DNA of 14,175 nt from an uncultured Oscillibacter sp. (GCA_910587875.1 CAJUOD010000075.1:1-14175), one strand, 5' to 3'. Positions 1-7,841 are shown, numbered from the stretch's first letter. Made by a program: numbers and translations. Notes: generated by a model not told the origin, from the letters alone.

Positions 1-73
1 TGCCCTCGCGCTGCTCGCAGAACACCCAAACGTCCTTGAAGGCAGCGATATCCGCACTGTTGAAATTAGACAT
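1..73 (-). CDS. etfA: Electron transfer flavoprotein alpha subunit, N-terminal fragment
   Basis: Only the first 24 codons lie in the window; the gene continues past base 1. The translation starts MSNFNSADIAAFKDVWVFCE and continues QREG, the typical beginning of a clostridial EtfA, where a segment of the type 'VWVFxEQREG' opens the first domain. The ATG (71-73) is preceded by AAGGGAG at good spacing, and it begins 18 bp after the etfB stop codon. EtfA pairs with EtfB and carries FAD. Beside a butyryl-CoA dehydrogenase the pair is expected to feed electrons from NADH to crotonyl-CoA. That it is etfA rests on the short motif plus the etfB neighbour. FAD-binding residues lie outside the window, so bifurcation cannot be judged from this piece. 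Confidence 0.9.
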   Translation of the reverse strand, partial: MSNFNSADIAAFKDVWVFCEQREG

Positions 74-91
74 ATCCTATATACTCCCTTC

Positions 92-892
92 TCAGATGAT
101 GTGTTTCTTGATCAGGATGGCGGCCAGCTCCTCGCAGGTCTCCTTGCCGTTGCCCTCCAGCATGACGCCGACGCCCTTCTGGGGCGGGGTGAAGCTCTTG
201 AAGATGTTGGTGGGGGAGCCCTTCAGGCCGATGGTAGAGGGGTCGATGAGCCGGTGGTCCTTGAGCTTCTCATAGTCGAAGGTAGCCAGAGGCTTGTTGT
301 AGGTCTCGTAGATGCCGCCGATGGACATGTAACGGGGCTCGTTCAGCTCCTTGATGCAGGTCAGCAGGCAGGGGGTCTTGACCTTGATGGTCATATAGCC
401 GTCCTCCAGCATCCGCTTGACGGTGATGTTTTCCCCGTCCTTGTGGATGTCAGCGGCATAGGTGACCTGGGGCAGGCCCAGCTTCTCGGCCATCTGGGGG
501 CCCACCTGGGCCGTGTCGCCGTCGATGGCCTGCCGGCCGCACATGACCACGTCGTCCTTTTCCACGCCGATGGTGTCCACGGCCGCGGCCAGGATCTGAG
601 AGGTGGCGTAGGTGTCGGAACCGCCGAACTCACGGGCGGAGACCAGCACGGCCTCATCCGCGCCCATGGCCATGAGCTCCCGCAGCATGGAGGCCGCCGG
701 GGGCGGGCCCATGGTGACCACGATGACCTTGCAGCCGGTTTCGTCCTTCAGCTTCAGGGCGGCCTCGACCGCGTTCATGTCGTCCGGGTTCGTGATGGTC
801 TGCATGGAAGCCCGGTTCAGGGTGCCGTCGGGGTTGACGGCTACCTTGCCGGAGGTATCGGGGACCTGCTTGACACAGACAATGATTTTCAT
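92..892 (-). CDS. etfB: Electron transfer flavoprotein beta subunit
   Basis: A 266-residue cytoplasmic flavoprotein subunit, the normal family length. It opens MKIIVCVKQVPDT, the EtfB beginning, and has the nucleotide-binding segment GRQAIDGDTAQVGP at about residues 119-132, followed by EKLGLPQVTY. Known role: with EtfA it forms the heterodimer that passes electrons to an acyl-CoA dehydrogenase; clostridial complexes with Bcd couple crotonyl-CoA reduction to ferredoxin reduction by electron bifurcation. The start is fixed by GGAGGAGGAA just upstream. The gene lies 18 bp after the acyl-CoA dehydrogenase stop and 18 bp before etfA, so the three are one transcription unit. Bifurcating behaviour is inferred from context and from the close match to the clostridial EtfB type, not proven by the sequence. 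Confidence 0.95.
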   Translation of the reverse strand: MKIIVCVKQVPDTSGKVAVNPDGTLNRASMQTITNPDDMNAVEAALKLKDETGCKVIVVTMGPPPAASMLRELMAMGADEAVLVSAREFGGSDTYATSQILAAAVDTIGVEKDDVVMCGRQAIDGDTAQVGPQMAEKLGLPQVTYAADIHKDGENITVKRMLEDGYMTIKVKTPCLLTCIKELNEPRYMSIGGIYETYNKPLATFDYEKLKDHRLIDPSTIGLKGSPTNIFKSFTPPQKGVGVMLEGNGKETCEELAAILIKKHII

Positions 893-910
893 AGTCGTTT
901 CCTCCTCCTC

Positions 911-2050
<1,140 letters not shown>

Positions 2051-2253
2051 GTGATGTTCTCTCCTTTTATATAGAATGAAAAATAATGGGACTACTATAG
2101 TAGGCTTCCGCGAAGCGGCTCCCGTCCCCCCGCAGGGAAGGGGGAATGCTCAAGGGGGGACGCCAGTCCCCTCTTGAAGAGAGGCGGAAGGAATGGAGCG
2201 GGCGGAGTCCTCACCGCCAGGTGGGGACGCAGCGGAGCGGAATTTCTTCCGCC
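2051..2253. repeat. Intergenic repeat-like segment between abfD and bcd
   Basis: This 203-bp non-coding gap contains several small inverted repeats: CCGC-GAA-GCGG (about 2108-2118), a TCCCCC/GGGGGA pair (about 2124-2144), CTCTT-G-AAGAG (about 2171-2181) and the perfect 12-bp palindrome CTACTATAGTAG (2092-2103). The half nearest bcd is AT-rich, while the half nearest abfD is GC-rich. The clustered hairpins look like an inserted intergenic palindromic element. An internal promoter near the AT-rich palindrome is possible, but I see no convincing -35 hexamer. Confidence 0.4.
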
Positions 2254-3729
2254 TTACTGGATGCCCGCGATGTCCTTGGCAAGCTGCTTCTTGCCCTGGA
2301 TATTCCCCTGCCGGGCGATCATGATGCGCTGGGCCTGGGGAGAGCCCGCGCCGTGCATGGACTCGGTGCGGTAGCCGACAGCCGCCGCGCCCAGGCACAT
2401 GTTCTCCAGGAAGCGCATGACCCGCTGGCGGTCCTCGGTGGAGACGCCCTCCCGGGCGGCGAAGAACTTGTTGCAGATGTCCCCGATGGTCTCGCCGTTT
2501 CGGCCAACAACCGTGTCGGACTCGAAGTCCTTCTGGCTGGGCATGGTGACCATCAGGCCGCCCGCCACGTCCTCCGCCAGGCGCACGATCTCATAGGGGA
2601 AGCGGGTGACGTTCTGCTTGCAGACGTTGGCCAGCAGGAGGTCGATTTGGTAGTTGCCCGCCTTGGTCTTGAAGCCCTGGCTGGAGCAGGCGATGCCGCA
2701 GCAGTACAGGGTCTCGTTCAGGTGGGTCATTTCAATCAGCTTATCCTTGACCGCGGAGGCCTTTTCCACGCCGTTGTACTCCGCCGCCAGGGCTGCCGCG
2801 CCGATGACCACGTCGCCCACGCCGACCTTGCAGCCGCCGTAGCTCTGCCGGTGGTAGCCCGCGAAGCGCTCCACAATCATCCCGGCGAACTCATACTCGC
2901 CGTTCAGGAAGATGTACTCGTTGGGGATGAACACATGGTCCAGGACCACCAGGGCCTCCTGGCCGCCGAACTTGGCGTTGCCCACGTCGATGGACGCGCC
3001 CTCCTCCAGCTTCCGGGTGTCGCAGGACTGACGGCCGTAAATCATGTACATGCCCTCGGCGTCGGTGGGGCAGGCGAAGCTCACCGCCCAGTCCTTGTCC
3101 GCCTCGCCCATGGAGATGGTGGGCATGAAGATGTGCCAGTGGGAGTTGATGGAGCCGGTCTGGTGGCACTTCGCGCCGCAGACCACGATGCCGTCGGGAC
3201 GGCGCTCCACAACATGCACATACATGTCGGGGTCCGCCTGCTGGCTGGGGGCCTTGGAGCGGTCGCCCTTGGGGTCCGTCATGGCTCCGTCCACGGTCAG
3301 GTCGTTGTCCTGGACCATGGTGATGAAGTTTTTGAAGTTCTCGTGGTAGTGGGTTCCGTATTTCTCGTCAATCTCAAAGGTGGAGGAGAAGACGGCGTTG
3401 AAGGCGTCCATGCCCACGCAGCGCTGGAAGCAGCTGGCGGTCTTCTGGCCCAGCAGGCGCTGCATCTTCACCTTGTTGATCAGGTCCTCGGTGGACTGGT
3501 GCAGGTGGGTGAAGCGGTTGACGGTGTGGCCCGTCAGGCTGGACTTCACGGTCATGAGGTCCTTGTACTGGGGATCCTGGGCCAGGGCGTAGGTCATGGC
3601 GACGCAGTTGATGGAGGGGCGGATCATGGGGTGGTCCACCCAGTTGTCAATCTTCTCGCCGAACATGTACACCCGGGTCTTCAGCTTGCGCAGGCTCTCG
3701 ATGTACTCTTGGGGGGTCATTAAGGCCAT
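2254..3729 (-). CDS. abfD: 4-hydroxybutyryl-CoA dehydratase / vinylacetyl-CoA delta-isomerase
   Basis: A 491-residue protein that resembles Clostridium aminobutyricum AbfD along its whole length. It converts 4-hydroxybutyryl-CoA to crotonyl-CoA by a radical mechanism using FAD and a [4Fe-4S] cluster. The cluster ligands are visible: Cys100 and Cys104 in SCFQRCVGMDAF, and His293 and Cys300 in GYHRQSYGGC. The known AbfD set is C99, C103, H292 and C299, so the spacing is identical with a shift of one. Glu258, in FGGQEALVV, matches the active-site glutamate. The ATG follows AGGAGGAAA. The gene sits between a CoA-transferase and bcd, the expected order for turning 4-hydroxybutyrate into butyrate. 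This is the most diagnostic gene of the window. The enzyme is oxygen-sensitive in known cases, consistent with an anaerobe. Confidence 0.97.
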   Translation of the reverse strand: MALMTPQEYIESLRKLKTRVYMFGEKIDNWVDHPMIRPSINCVAMTYALAQDPQYKDLMTVKSSLTGHTVNRFTHLHQSTEDLINKVKMQRLLGQKTASCFQRCVGMDAFNAVFSSTFEIDEKYGTHYHENFKNFITMVQDNDLTVDGAMTDPKGDRSKAPSQQADPDMYVHVVERRPDGIVVCGAKCHQTGSINSHWHIFMPTISMGEADKDWAVSFACPTDAEGMYMIYGRQSCDTRKLEEGASIDVGNAKFGGQEALVVLDHVFIPNEYIFLNGEYEFAGMIVERFAGYHRQSYGGCKVGVGDVVIGAAALAAEYNGVEKASAVKDKLIEMTHLNETLYCCGIACSSQGFKTKAGNYQIDLLLANVCKQNVTRFPYEIVRLAEDVAGGLMVTMPSQKDFESDTVVGRNGETIGDICNKFFAAREGVSTEDRQRVMRFLENMCLGAAAVGYRTESMHGAGSPQAQRIMIARQGNIQGKKQLAKDIAGIQ

Positions 3730-3761
3730 TTTTTATTTCCTCCTAGTTTTGTTGGGGTTTT

Positions 3762-3828
3762 GGGGCTCCGCCCCTTGCCCCCGCCAGAGGCTCTGCCTCT
3801 GGACTCCGCAAGCCTTTGAAAAGGCTTG
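3762..3828. repeat. Triple-hairpin intergenic element
   Basis: Three perfect stem-loops lie in tandem between the CoA-transferase and abfD: GGGGC-TCC-GCCCC (3762-3774), CCAGAGGC-TCT-GCCTCTGG (3784-3802) and CAAGCCTTT-GA-AAAGGCTTG (3809-3828). None is followed by a clear U-run on the minus strand, so they are not typical intrinsic terminators. They resemble dispersed palindromic elements seen between genes in gut Clostridia. In the transcript they could act as a processing or stabilising structure between the two coding regions. Confidence 0.6.
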
Positions 3829-3840
3829 ATCCAAACTTTA

Positions 3841-5397
3841 TCAGTCGTTTGCCAGGCCCATCAGCTCATCCTTGAAAATGCGCTCGTCCATGAGCTTCAG
3901 GTCCTCGGCGATCTTGGGCATGAACTCCATCTGATCCAGCACCTGGGTCTGGAGGTCAATGCCGGGGGCGATCTCAATCAGGGTCACACCCTCGGGACGC
4001 AGCTCGAAGACGGCCCGCTCGGTGACGTACAGCACGGGCTGGCCCACCTTGTTGGCGTAGTCGCCGGAGAAGGTGATGTGCTCCACCTGGTTGACGAACT
4101 TTTTCTTTCCGCCCTCCTGGGTGATGACCAGCTTGCCGTCCCGGCATTCGGTCTTCAGCCCCTTGGCGGTGAAGGTTCCGCAGTAAACCACCTTTTTGGC
4201 GTTCTGGGTGATGTCGATGAAGCCGCCCGCGCCCGCCAGGCGGGTGCCGAACTTGGAGACGTTCAGGTCCCCGTTGGGGGCCGTCTCGGCCAGGCCCAGG
4301 AACGCCACGTCCAGGCCGCCGCCCTGGTAGAAGTCGAACTGCACGTTGTGGTCCAGGATGGCCATGGAGTTGGCCGCGCCGCCGAACTGGGTGCCGCCGT
4401 AGGGCACGCCGGCGATGGATCCGGCCTCCACGGTCAGGGTCATCTTGTTGGAGATGCCCTCCTCCGCCGCCACGTTGGCGATTTTCTCCGGCGCGCCGGT
4501 GCCCAGGTTCACGATGGCGTCCTGGGGCAGCTCCATGGCGGCCCGGCGGGCCAGGATCTTCTTGGCGTCCAGGGGGATGGAGGGGATGTCGTCCACGGGG
4601 ATGCGGAACTCGCCGCTGAGGGCCCCGTCGTAGGGCATACCCAGGCACTGGTTGTTGTCCTCGGGGGATCCCACCACGATGGCGTCCACATAGATGCCGG
4701 GGATTTTCACCAGCCGGGGATCCAGGGTGCCGCCCTGGACGATTTTCTCCACCTGGACGATGACGATGCCGCCGGAGTTCTTGGTGGCCTGGCACTGGGC
4801 GGTCACGTCCAGGGGGCCGATCTCCCGATGTACCGTGCAGTTGCCGTACTCGTCGGCGTAGCTGCCCCGGACCAGGCAGACGTTGATGGGGATGGGCTTG
4901 TAGAGGAGCCGCTCCTCGCCCTCAATATTCACGACCTTCACCAGGTCCTCTTTCGTGCACTCGTTCAGCTTGCCGCCGCCGTTCCGGGGGTCCACGAAGG
5001 TGTAGAGCCCGACGTGGGTGATGGTCCCGATGTTGTGGGCCGCGATGTCCCGGTACATGTGGGTGATGACACCCTGGGGCAGGTTATAGGCCTCCAGCTT
5101 GTTGGCCAGGGCCAGCTCGCCCAGCTTGGCCGCCCGGTCCCAGTGGCCGCCGACCACGCGCCTGCACATGCCCTCGTGGCCGAAGTGGTCGCCGCCGGTG
5201 CCGTCCCGGTGGCCCTGGCCGGCCGCGAAGAAGAGGGTCAGGTCCCGGGGGTGCCCGGTCTCCACGAAGCGCTGCTCCAGGGCCTTGGTCAGCGCCTCGG
5301 GGCAGGCGCAGCTGACGAATCCGCCGGTGGAGACGGTGTCGCCGTCCTTGACCATCAGCGCCGCTTCCTCGGCGGTGATAACGCGAACTTTTTTCAT
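3841..5397 (-). CDS. Acyl-CoA:acetate CoA-transferase, propionate CoA-transferase/YdiF type
   Basis: A 518-residue fused alpha-beta CoA-transferase of family I. The N-terminal half (about 1-270) has the glycine-rich region GQGHRDGTGGDHFGHEGM at 61-78. The C-terminal half carries the catalytic glutamate Glu324 in LTVEAGSIAGVPYGG, the same position as in Clostridium propionicum propionate CoA-transferase. It exchanges CoA between an acyl-CoA and a carboxylate through a glutamyl-CoA thioester. Next to abfD the likely job is to charge 4-hydroxybutyrate from acetyl- or butyryl-CoA, or to release butyrate. It is not of the shorter AbfT/Cat2 type (about 430 residues) normally linked with 4-hydroxybutyrate, so substrate choice is inference. 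The ATG follows AAAGGAG. No gene symbol is given because the preferred substrate is uncertain. Confidence 0.9.
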   Translation of the reverse strand: MKKVRVITAEEAALMVKDGDTVSTGGFVSCACPEALTKALEQRFVETGHPRDLTLFFAAGQGHRDGTGGDHFGHEGMCRRVVGGHWDRAAKLGELALANKLEAYNLPQGVITHMYRDIAAHNIGTITHVGLYTFVDPRNGGGKLNECTKEDLVKVVNIEGEERLLYKPIPINVCLVRGSYADEYGNCTVHREIGPLDVTAQCQATKNSGGIVIVQVEKIVQGGTLDPRLVKIPGIYVDAIVVGSPEDNNQCLGMPYDGALSGEFRIPVDDIPSIPLDAKKILARRAAMELPQDAIVNLGTGAPEKIANVAAEEGISNKMTLTVEAGSIAGVPYGGTQFGGAANSMAILDHNVQFDFYQGGGLDVAFLGLAETAPNGDLNVSKFGTRLAGAGGFIDITQNAKKVVYCGTFTAKGLKTECRDGKLVITQEGGKKKFVNQVEHITFSGDYANKVGQPVLYVTERAVFELRPEGVTLIEIAPGIDLQTQVLDQMEFMPKIAEDLKLMDERIFKDELMGLAND

Positions 5398-5528
5398 GCT
5401 TTCCGAACTCCTTTTCCTGTGATAAAATAGCTTTGCATCAGAACTTGGCTTTCAATTTCGGCTTTTTCCGTTGCCGTCGCTTCAGCTCGGTTTACCACCG
5501 TGCTATAGAGCGCGCTAAAGTTCTTTTG

Positions 5529-5554
5529 CTTACTTTTCTTTCAAGAAAAGTAAG
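5529..5554 (-). repeat. 12-bp-stem hairpin abutting the crt stop codon
   Basis: CTTACTTTTCTT and AAGAAAAGTAAG form a perfect 12-bp stem with a 2-nt spacer. It begins at the base directly after the crt stop codon (minus strand). The following minus-strand bases (CAAAAGAACTTTAG) lack a terminator U-run, so read-through into the CoA-transferase is plausible. It looks like part of an interspersed element filling the 157-bp gap 5398-5554. A role in attenuation or in protecting the crt mRNA 3' end is possible. Confidence 0.55.
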
Positions 5555-6355
5555 TTATTTGTTCTGGAAGTGCTTCTCTTTCCGCTTCTCCAGGAAGGCG
5601 CCCATGCCCTCCTTCTGGTCCTCGGTGGCGAAGCACATGGCGAAGAGCTCGTTTTCCAGGGCGATGCCGTCGTCAATGTCCATCTGGAGTCCCCGGTCGA
5701 TGCAGGCCTTGGAGTATTTCACCGCGATGGGGGCGTTGACCGCGAAGGACTGGGCCATCTTCACGGCGGCGTCCAGCAGTTCCTCGGGGGCGTAGACCTC
5801 GTTCACCAGGCCGATGGCCTTGGCCTCGGCGGCGCCGATGACCTTGCCGGAGAAGATCAGCTCCTTGGCACGGGCCGCGCCCACACGGCGGGGCAGCCGC
5901 TGGGTGCCGGAGAAGCCGGGGGTGATGCCCAGGCCCACCTCGGGCTGTCCGAATTTCGCGCCGCCCTTGCCCTCGGCGTTGGGGCCCGCGGCCAGGATGA
6001 TGTCACAGGCCATGGCAATCTCGCAGCCGCCGCCCAGGGCGAAGCCGTTCACCGCCGCGATGGTGGGAATCTCCAGCTTCTCGATGCGGCGGAACAGGGC
6101 GCTGCCCCGCTGGCCCCACTTGCGGCCCTGGGCCACGTCCATGGGCTTCTGCTCGCCGATGTCGGCCCCGGCCACGAAGGAGCGGCCCTCGCCGGTGAGG
6201 ATGAAGGCCCGGAGATCCGCGTCCTTCTCCACTTCGGAAATCACCGCCTCCAGGTCGGAGATGACCTGGGAGTTCAGGGCGTTCAGCGCCTCGGGACGGT
6301 TGATGGTGGCAATGCCGATGCTGTCTTTCTTTTCGTAACGAACAGTCTGATACAT
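5555..6355 (-). CDS. crt: Enoyl-CoA hydratase / crotonase (3-hydroxybutyryl-CoA dehydratase)
   Basis: A 266-residue crotonase, close in sequence to clostridial Crt. It interconverts crotonyl-CoA and 3-hydroxybutyryl-CoA. Visible features are ALNALNS (24-30), the oxyanion-hole segment FVAGADI (60-66), ALGGGCEIAMACDI with catalytic Glu112, and FGQPEVGLGITPG with catalytic Glu139. Between the two glutamates there are about seven extra residues (around PNAEGKG) compared with usual Crt, lengthening the loop before FGQPE. The start MYQTVRYEKK is chosen over a longer upstream reading because GAAGGAGGA precedes it and the promoter lies only about 55 bp upstream. It is the first gene of the apparent butyrate operon, and lets the route join the acetyl-CoA pathway at crotonyl-CoA. 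Confidence 0.93.
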   Translation of the reverse strand: MYQTVRYEKKDSIGIATINRPEALNALNSQVISDLEAVISEVEKDADLRAFILTGEGRSFVAGADIGEQKPMDVAQGRKWGQRGSALFRRIEKLEIPTIAAVNGFALGGGCEIAMACDIILAAGPNAEGKGGAKFGQPEVGLGITPGFSGTQRLPRRVGAARAKELIFSGKVIGAAEAKAIGLVNEVYAPEELLDAAVKMAQSFAVNAPIAVKYSKACIDRGLQMDIDDGIALENELFAMCFATEDQKEGMGAFLEKRKEKHFQNK

Positions 6356-6409
6356 GGCTTCAGTTCCTCCTTCATTTTTTCGGGGCAGACCCCGTTTTGT
6401 CCGGCGATT

Positions 6410-6439
6410 ATTATAGCAAATCCCATGCCAATTCCGCAA
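6410..6439 (-). promoter_or_regulatory. Extended -10 promoter of the crt-CoA-transferase-abfD-bcd-etf operon
   Basis: On the minus strand TTGCGG (6434-6439), an 18-bp spacer and a perfect TATAAT (6410-6415) are seen. TGC directly before the -10 gives the extended TGN-TATAAT form. Transcription would start near 6403, leaving a leader of about 48 nt with the crt ribosome binding site. Confidence 0.75.
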
Positions 6440-6535
6440 GCCGCAGTTTCTGCCGGAGGGGCCAGTTTTCTGTTCAGACTGCCAAAAAACCGGAGAGATT
6501 TTTCTACGTTTGCACAGGGCCCGTCTCCGGAAAAT

Positions 6536-6567
6536 GGAAGCGTTATTCAATTTTGAATAACACTTCC
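6536..6567. promoter_or_regulatory. Near-perfect 32-bp palindrome, putative operator copy 1
   Basis: Arms of 15 bp around a 2-bp centre, with one mismatch that would be a G-U pair in the minus-strand RNA. The core TTATTCA-ATTT-TGAATAA (6543-6560) is shared with two further sites downstream. It lies about 100 bp upstream of the crt -35 hexamer. Its regulator is unknown. Confidence 0.6.
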
Positions 6568-6670
6568 GATCAAGGAACGCGAAATATCCGCCGCGGGCTT
6601 TGTGAAAATCGCAGGGACAGGGACGGGCTTTCTGTGAAAACCGCGCAAAAGACGGCGGGTTAGCGGCGTT

Positions 6671-6709
6671 TTATTCATATGTGAATAGAACTTATTCAAC
6701 ATTGAATTG
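6671..6709. promoter_or_regulatory. Tandem palindromes, putative operator copies 2 and 3
   Basis: TTATTCATATGTGAATAG (6671-6688) and TTATTCAACATTGAATTG (6692-6709) share the TTATTCA-N4-TGAAT core with the palindrome at 6543-6560. Their centres are 21 bp apart, two helical turns. The inner half-sites also form an overlapping inverted repeat, TGAATAG-AAC-TTATTCA (6682-6698). They lie 59 to 97 bp upstream of the ECF -35 element. Confidence 0.6.
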
Positions 6710-6767
6710 GTTCCGGCCAGAGGGAGACGGCCCCCGGCGGGGCGCGGAAAAAATTTTTCAAATTTTT

Positions 6768-6796
6768 TGAAGAATCCGGGAGGGGTCTATCGTATC
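6768..6796 (+). promoter_or_regulatory. ECF-type promoter of the sigma factor operon, probably autoregulated
   Basis: TGAAGA (6768-6773), a 17-bp spacer and CGTATC (6791-6796) match the general ECF promoter form, close to the Bacillus sigma-W pattern TGAAAC-N16/17-CGTA. An A/T-rich tract lies just upstream, as is common at such promoters. The expected start near 6803 is about 60 nt before the GTG of the sigma gene. This suggests that the encoded sigma factor transcribes its own operon. Confidence 0.65.
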
Positions 6797-6862
6797 ATCT
6801 GTGTCGGACGACAGAGGGCCGGGGACTTGTCCCGGCGGGCCCGGGAGGAGGTGGCGGACGGG

Positions 6863-7381
6863 GTGATTTCAAAGGAGCGGTTCACGGAGCTGGTCCTGCA
6901 ATACGAGCGGCTGGTGTACACCGTCTGCTTCCAGCTGGTCCGGGACGCCGCCGCCGCGGAGGACCTGACCCAGGAGACCTTTCTCTCCGCCTACATCCAC
7001 CGGGAGCGCATGCCGGAGGGCTATGAGCGGCAGTGGCTCAGCCGCATCGCCGCCAACAAGGCCAAGGACCACCTCCAGAGCGCCTGGAGCCGCCGGACGG
7101 TGCTCCCCGGAGAGGAGGAACTATTCCCCCGGGGCCTGGCCCCGCCCGCCGAGGAGGCGGTCCTCCGGCGGAGCGGGGAGGCGGAGGTCCTCCAGGCGCT
7201 CCAGGCGCTGAAGGAGCCCTACCGGCAGGTGTGCCGCCTGTGCCTGCTGGAGGAGCGGAGCCCGGAGGAGGCCGCCGTGGCCCTGGGCAGGCCGGTGAAG
7301 ACCGTCTATACACAGCTCTCCCGGGGGAAGAAGCTCCTCCGGGAGGCATTGGAAGGGAGTGGAAGGCATGGTATTCCGTGA
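6863..7381 (+). CDS. ECF-family RNA polymerase sigma factor
   Basis: A 172-residue sigma factor with only regions 2 and 4. Region 2 (about 8-75) includes LVYTVCFQLVRDAAAAEDL and QETFLSAY, with the conserved acidic ED-LTQETF helix that contacts core polymerase. Region 4 (about 107-163) contains the HTH RSPEEAAVALGRPVKTVYTQ, followed by LSRGKKLLRE. The GTG at 6863 is preferred: AGGAGGTG lies 10 bp upstream, the fold starts directly after it, and the ATG far upstream at 6707 lies before the ECF promoter. It overlaps the next gene by 14 bp, typical for a sigma/anti-sigma pair. The signal it answers cannot be told from sequence, but the membrane partners downstream suggest envelope or surface sensing. 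Confidence 0.93.
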   Translation: MISKERFTELVLQYERLVYTVCFQLVRDAAAAEDLTQETFLSAYIHRERMPEGYERQWLSRIAANKAKDHLQSAWSRRTVLPGEEELFPRGLAPPAEEAVLRRSGEAEVLQALQALKEPYRQVCRLCLLEERSPEEAAVALGRPVKTVYTQLSRGKKLLREALEGSGRHGIP

Positions 7382-7841
7382 GGACGGACATTTGAGCGAT
7401 GGGGCCTTGGAGGCCCTGGCGAAAAACGAGGACCGCTTCACCGAGCTGGAGCGGCTGGAGATCGCGGAGCACCTGGCGTTCTGCGACGAGTGTTTACAAA
7501 GGTATACCCTGGCCCTGGAGGACGGAGCCCTGCTGGTGCCGGAGCGGTCCTGCCAACAGGCCCTCCGGAGCCGAATCCGCAGCCGGGCCATCCGGCTGGT
7601 CACCAGCCGGTACGCCACTGCCGCGGCCGCCGTGGCCCTGGCGCTGACGGTGCTCTGGGGTGGGGAGCGGGTGGAGTTCACCCGGCCCGCTTTGCCGGAG
7701 GACCGGCCCAGCGTCTCCCGGCAGCTGACGGAGCTGACCGGAGGGGTCAGCGATACCCTGCGGGAGGCCGTGGGGGGACTCTCGGATTTCTTTGACGGGC
7801 TCAGTACCCGCCGCATGATAGAAGGAGGAAACAAGGCATGA
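7368..7841 (+). CDS. Putative zinc-finger anti-sigma factor, single-pass membrane protein
   Basis: A 157-residue protein with the layout of a membrane anti-sigma factor. A cytoplasmic N-terminus holds the zinc-binding pattern H-x3-C-x2-C at His35, Cys39 and Cys42 (EHLAFCDEC), typical of zinc-associated anti-sigma domains. A transmembrane helix lies near 82-98 (YATAAAAVALALTVLWG), and a short external tail of about 58 residues carries hydrophobic repeats (LTELTGGVSDTLREAVGGL). The ATG at 7368 has AAGGGAG upstream and lies inside the sigma gene. It shares ATGA with the next gene. It likely holds the sigma factor at the membrane until a signal arrives. Family length and position support this; the domain is divergent, so the role is strongly inferred rather than proven. 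Confidence 0.8.
   Translation: MVFREDGHLSDGALEALAKNEDRFTELERLEIAEHLAFCDECLQRYTLALEDGALLVPERSCQQALRSRIRSRAIRLVTSRYATAAAAVALALTVLWGGERVEFTRPALPEDRPSVSRQLTELTGGVSDTLREAVGGLSDFFDGLSTRRMIEGGNKA

Larger units (their letters stand above)
6356..6862. other. Divergent intergenic region between crt and the ECF sigma gene
   Basis: About 507 bp with no supported coding sequence. From left to right it holds the crt leader with a small CGGGG/CCCCG hairpin (6381-6394), the crt promoter, a 32-bp near-perfect palindrome (6536-6567), two further related palindromes (6671-6709), an A/T tract with the palindrome GAAAAAATTTTTC (about 6747-6759), the ECF-type promoter, and the sigma gene ribosome binding site. 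The reading frames that cross it lack ribosome binding sites and family resemblance. Confidence 0.75.

Noticed and set aside
2146..5430. Two long plus-strand open frames (2146-3723 and 3826-5430) opposite abfD and the CoA-transferase
   Set aside because: Same antisense shadow effect: low-complexity Val/Leu/Gly/His composition, no recognisable domain, while the minus strand encodes clear enzymes with intact active sites.
6489..6530. Inverted repeat CCGGAGA ... TCTCCGG in the divergent region
   Set aside because: Only 7-bp arms about 27 bases apart, with no terminator or operator context; likely chance in GC-rich DNA.
6397..6663. Plus-strand 88-codon frame in the divergent intergenic region
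   Set aside because: No ribosome binding site, no family resemblance, and it runs over the crt promoter and a 32-bp palindrome.
6707..6862. Upstream ATG (6707) as start of the sigma factor
   Set aside because: It lies before the ECF-type promoter, lacks a ribosome binding site, and would add about 52 residues with no counterpart in the family. GTG at 6863 with AGGAGGTG fits better.
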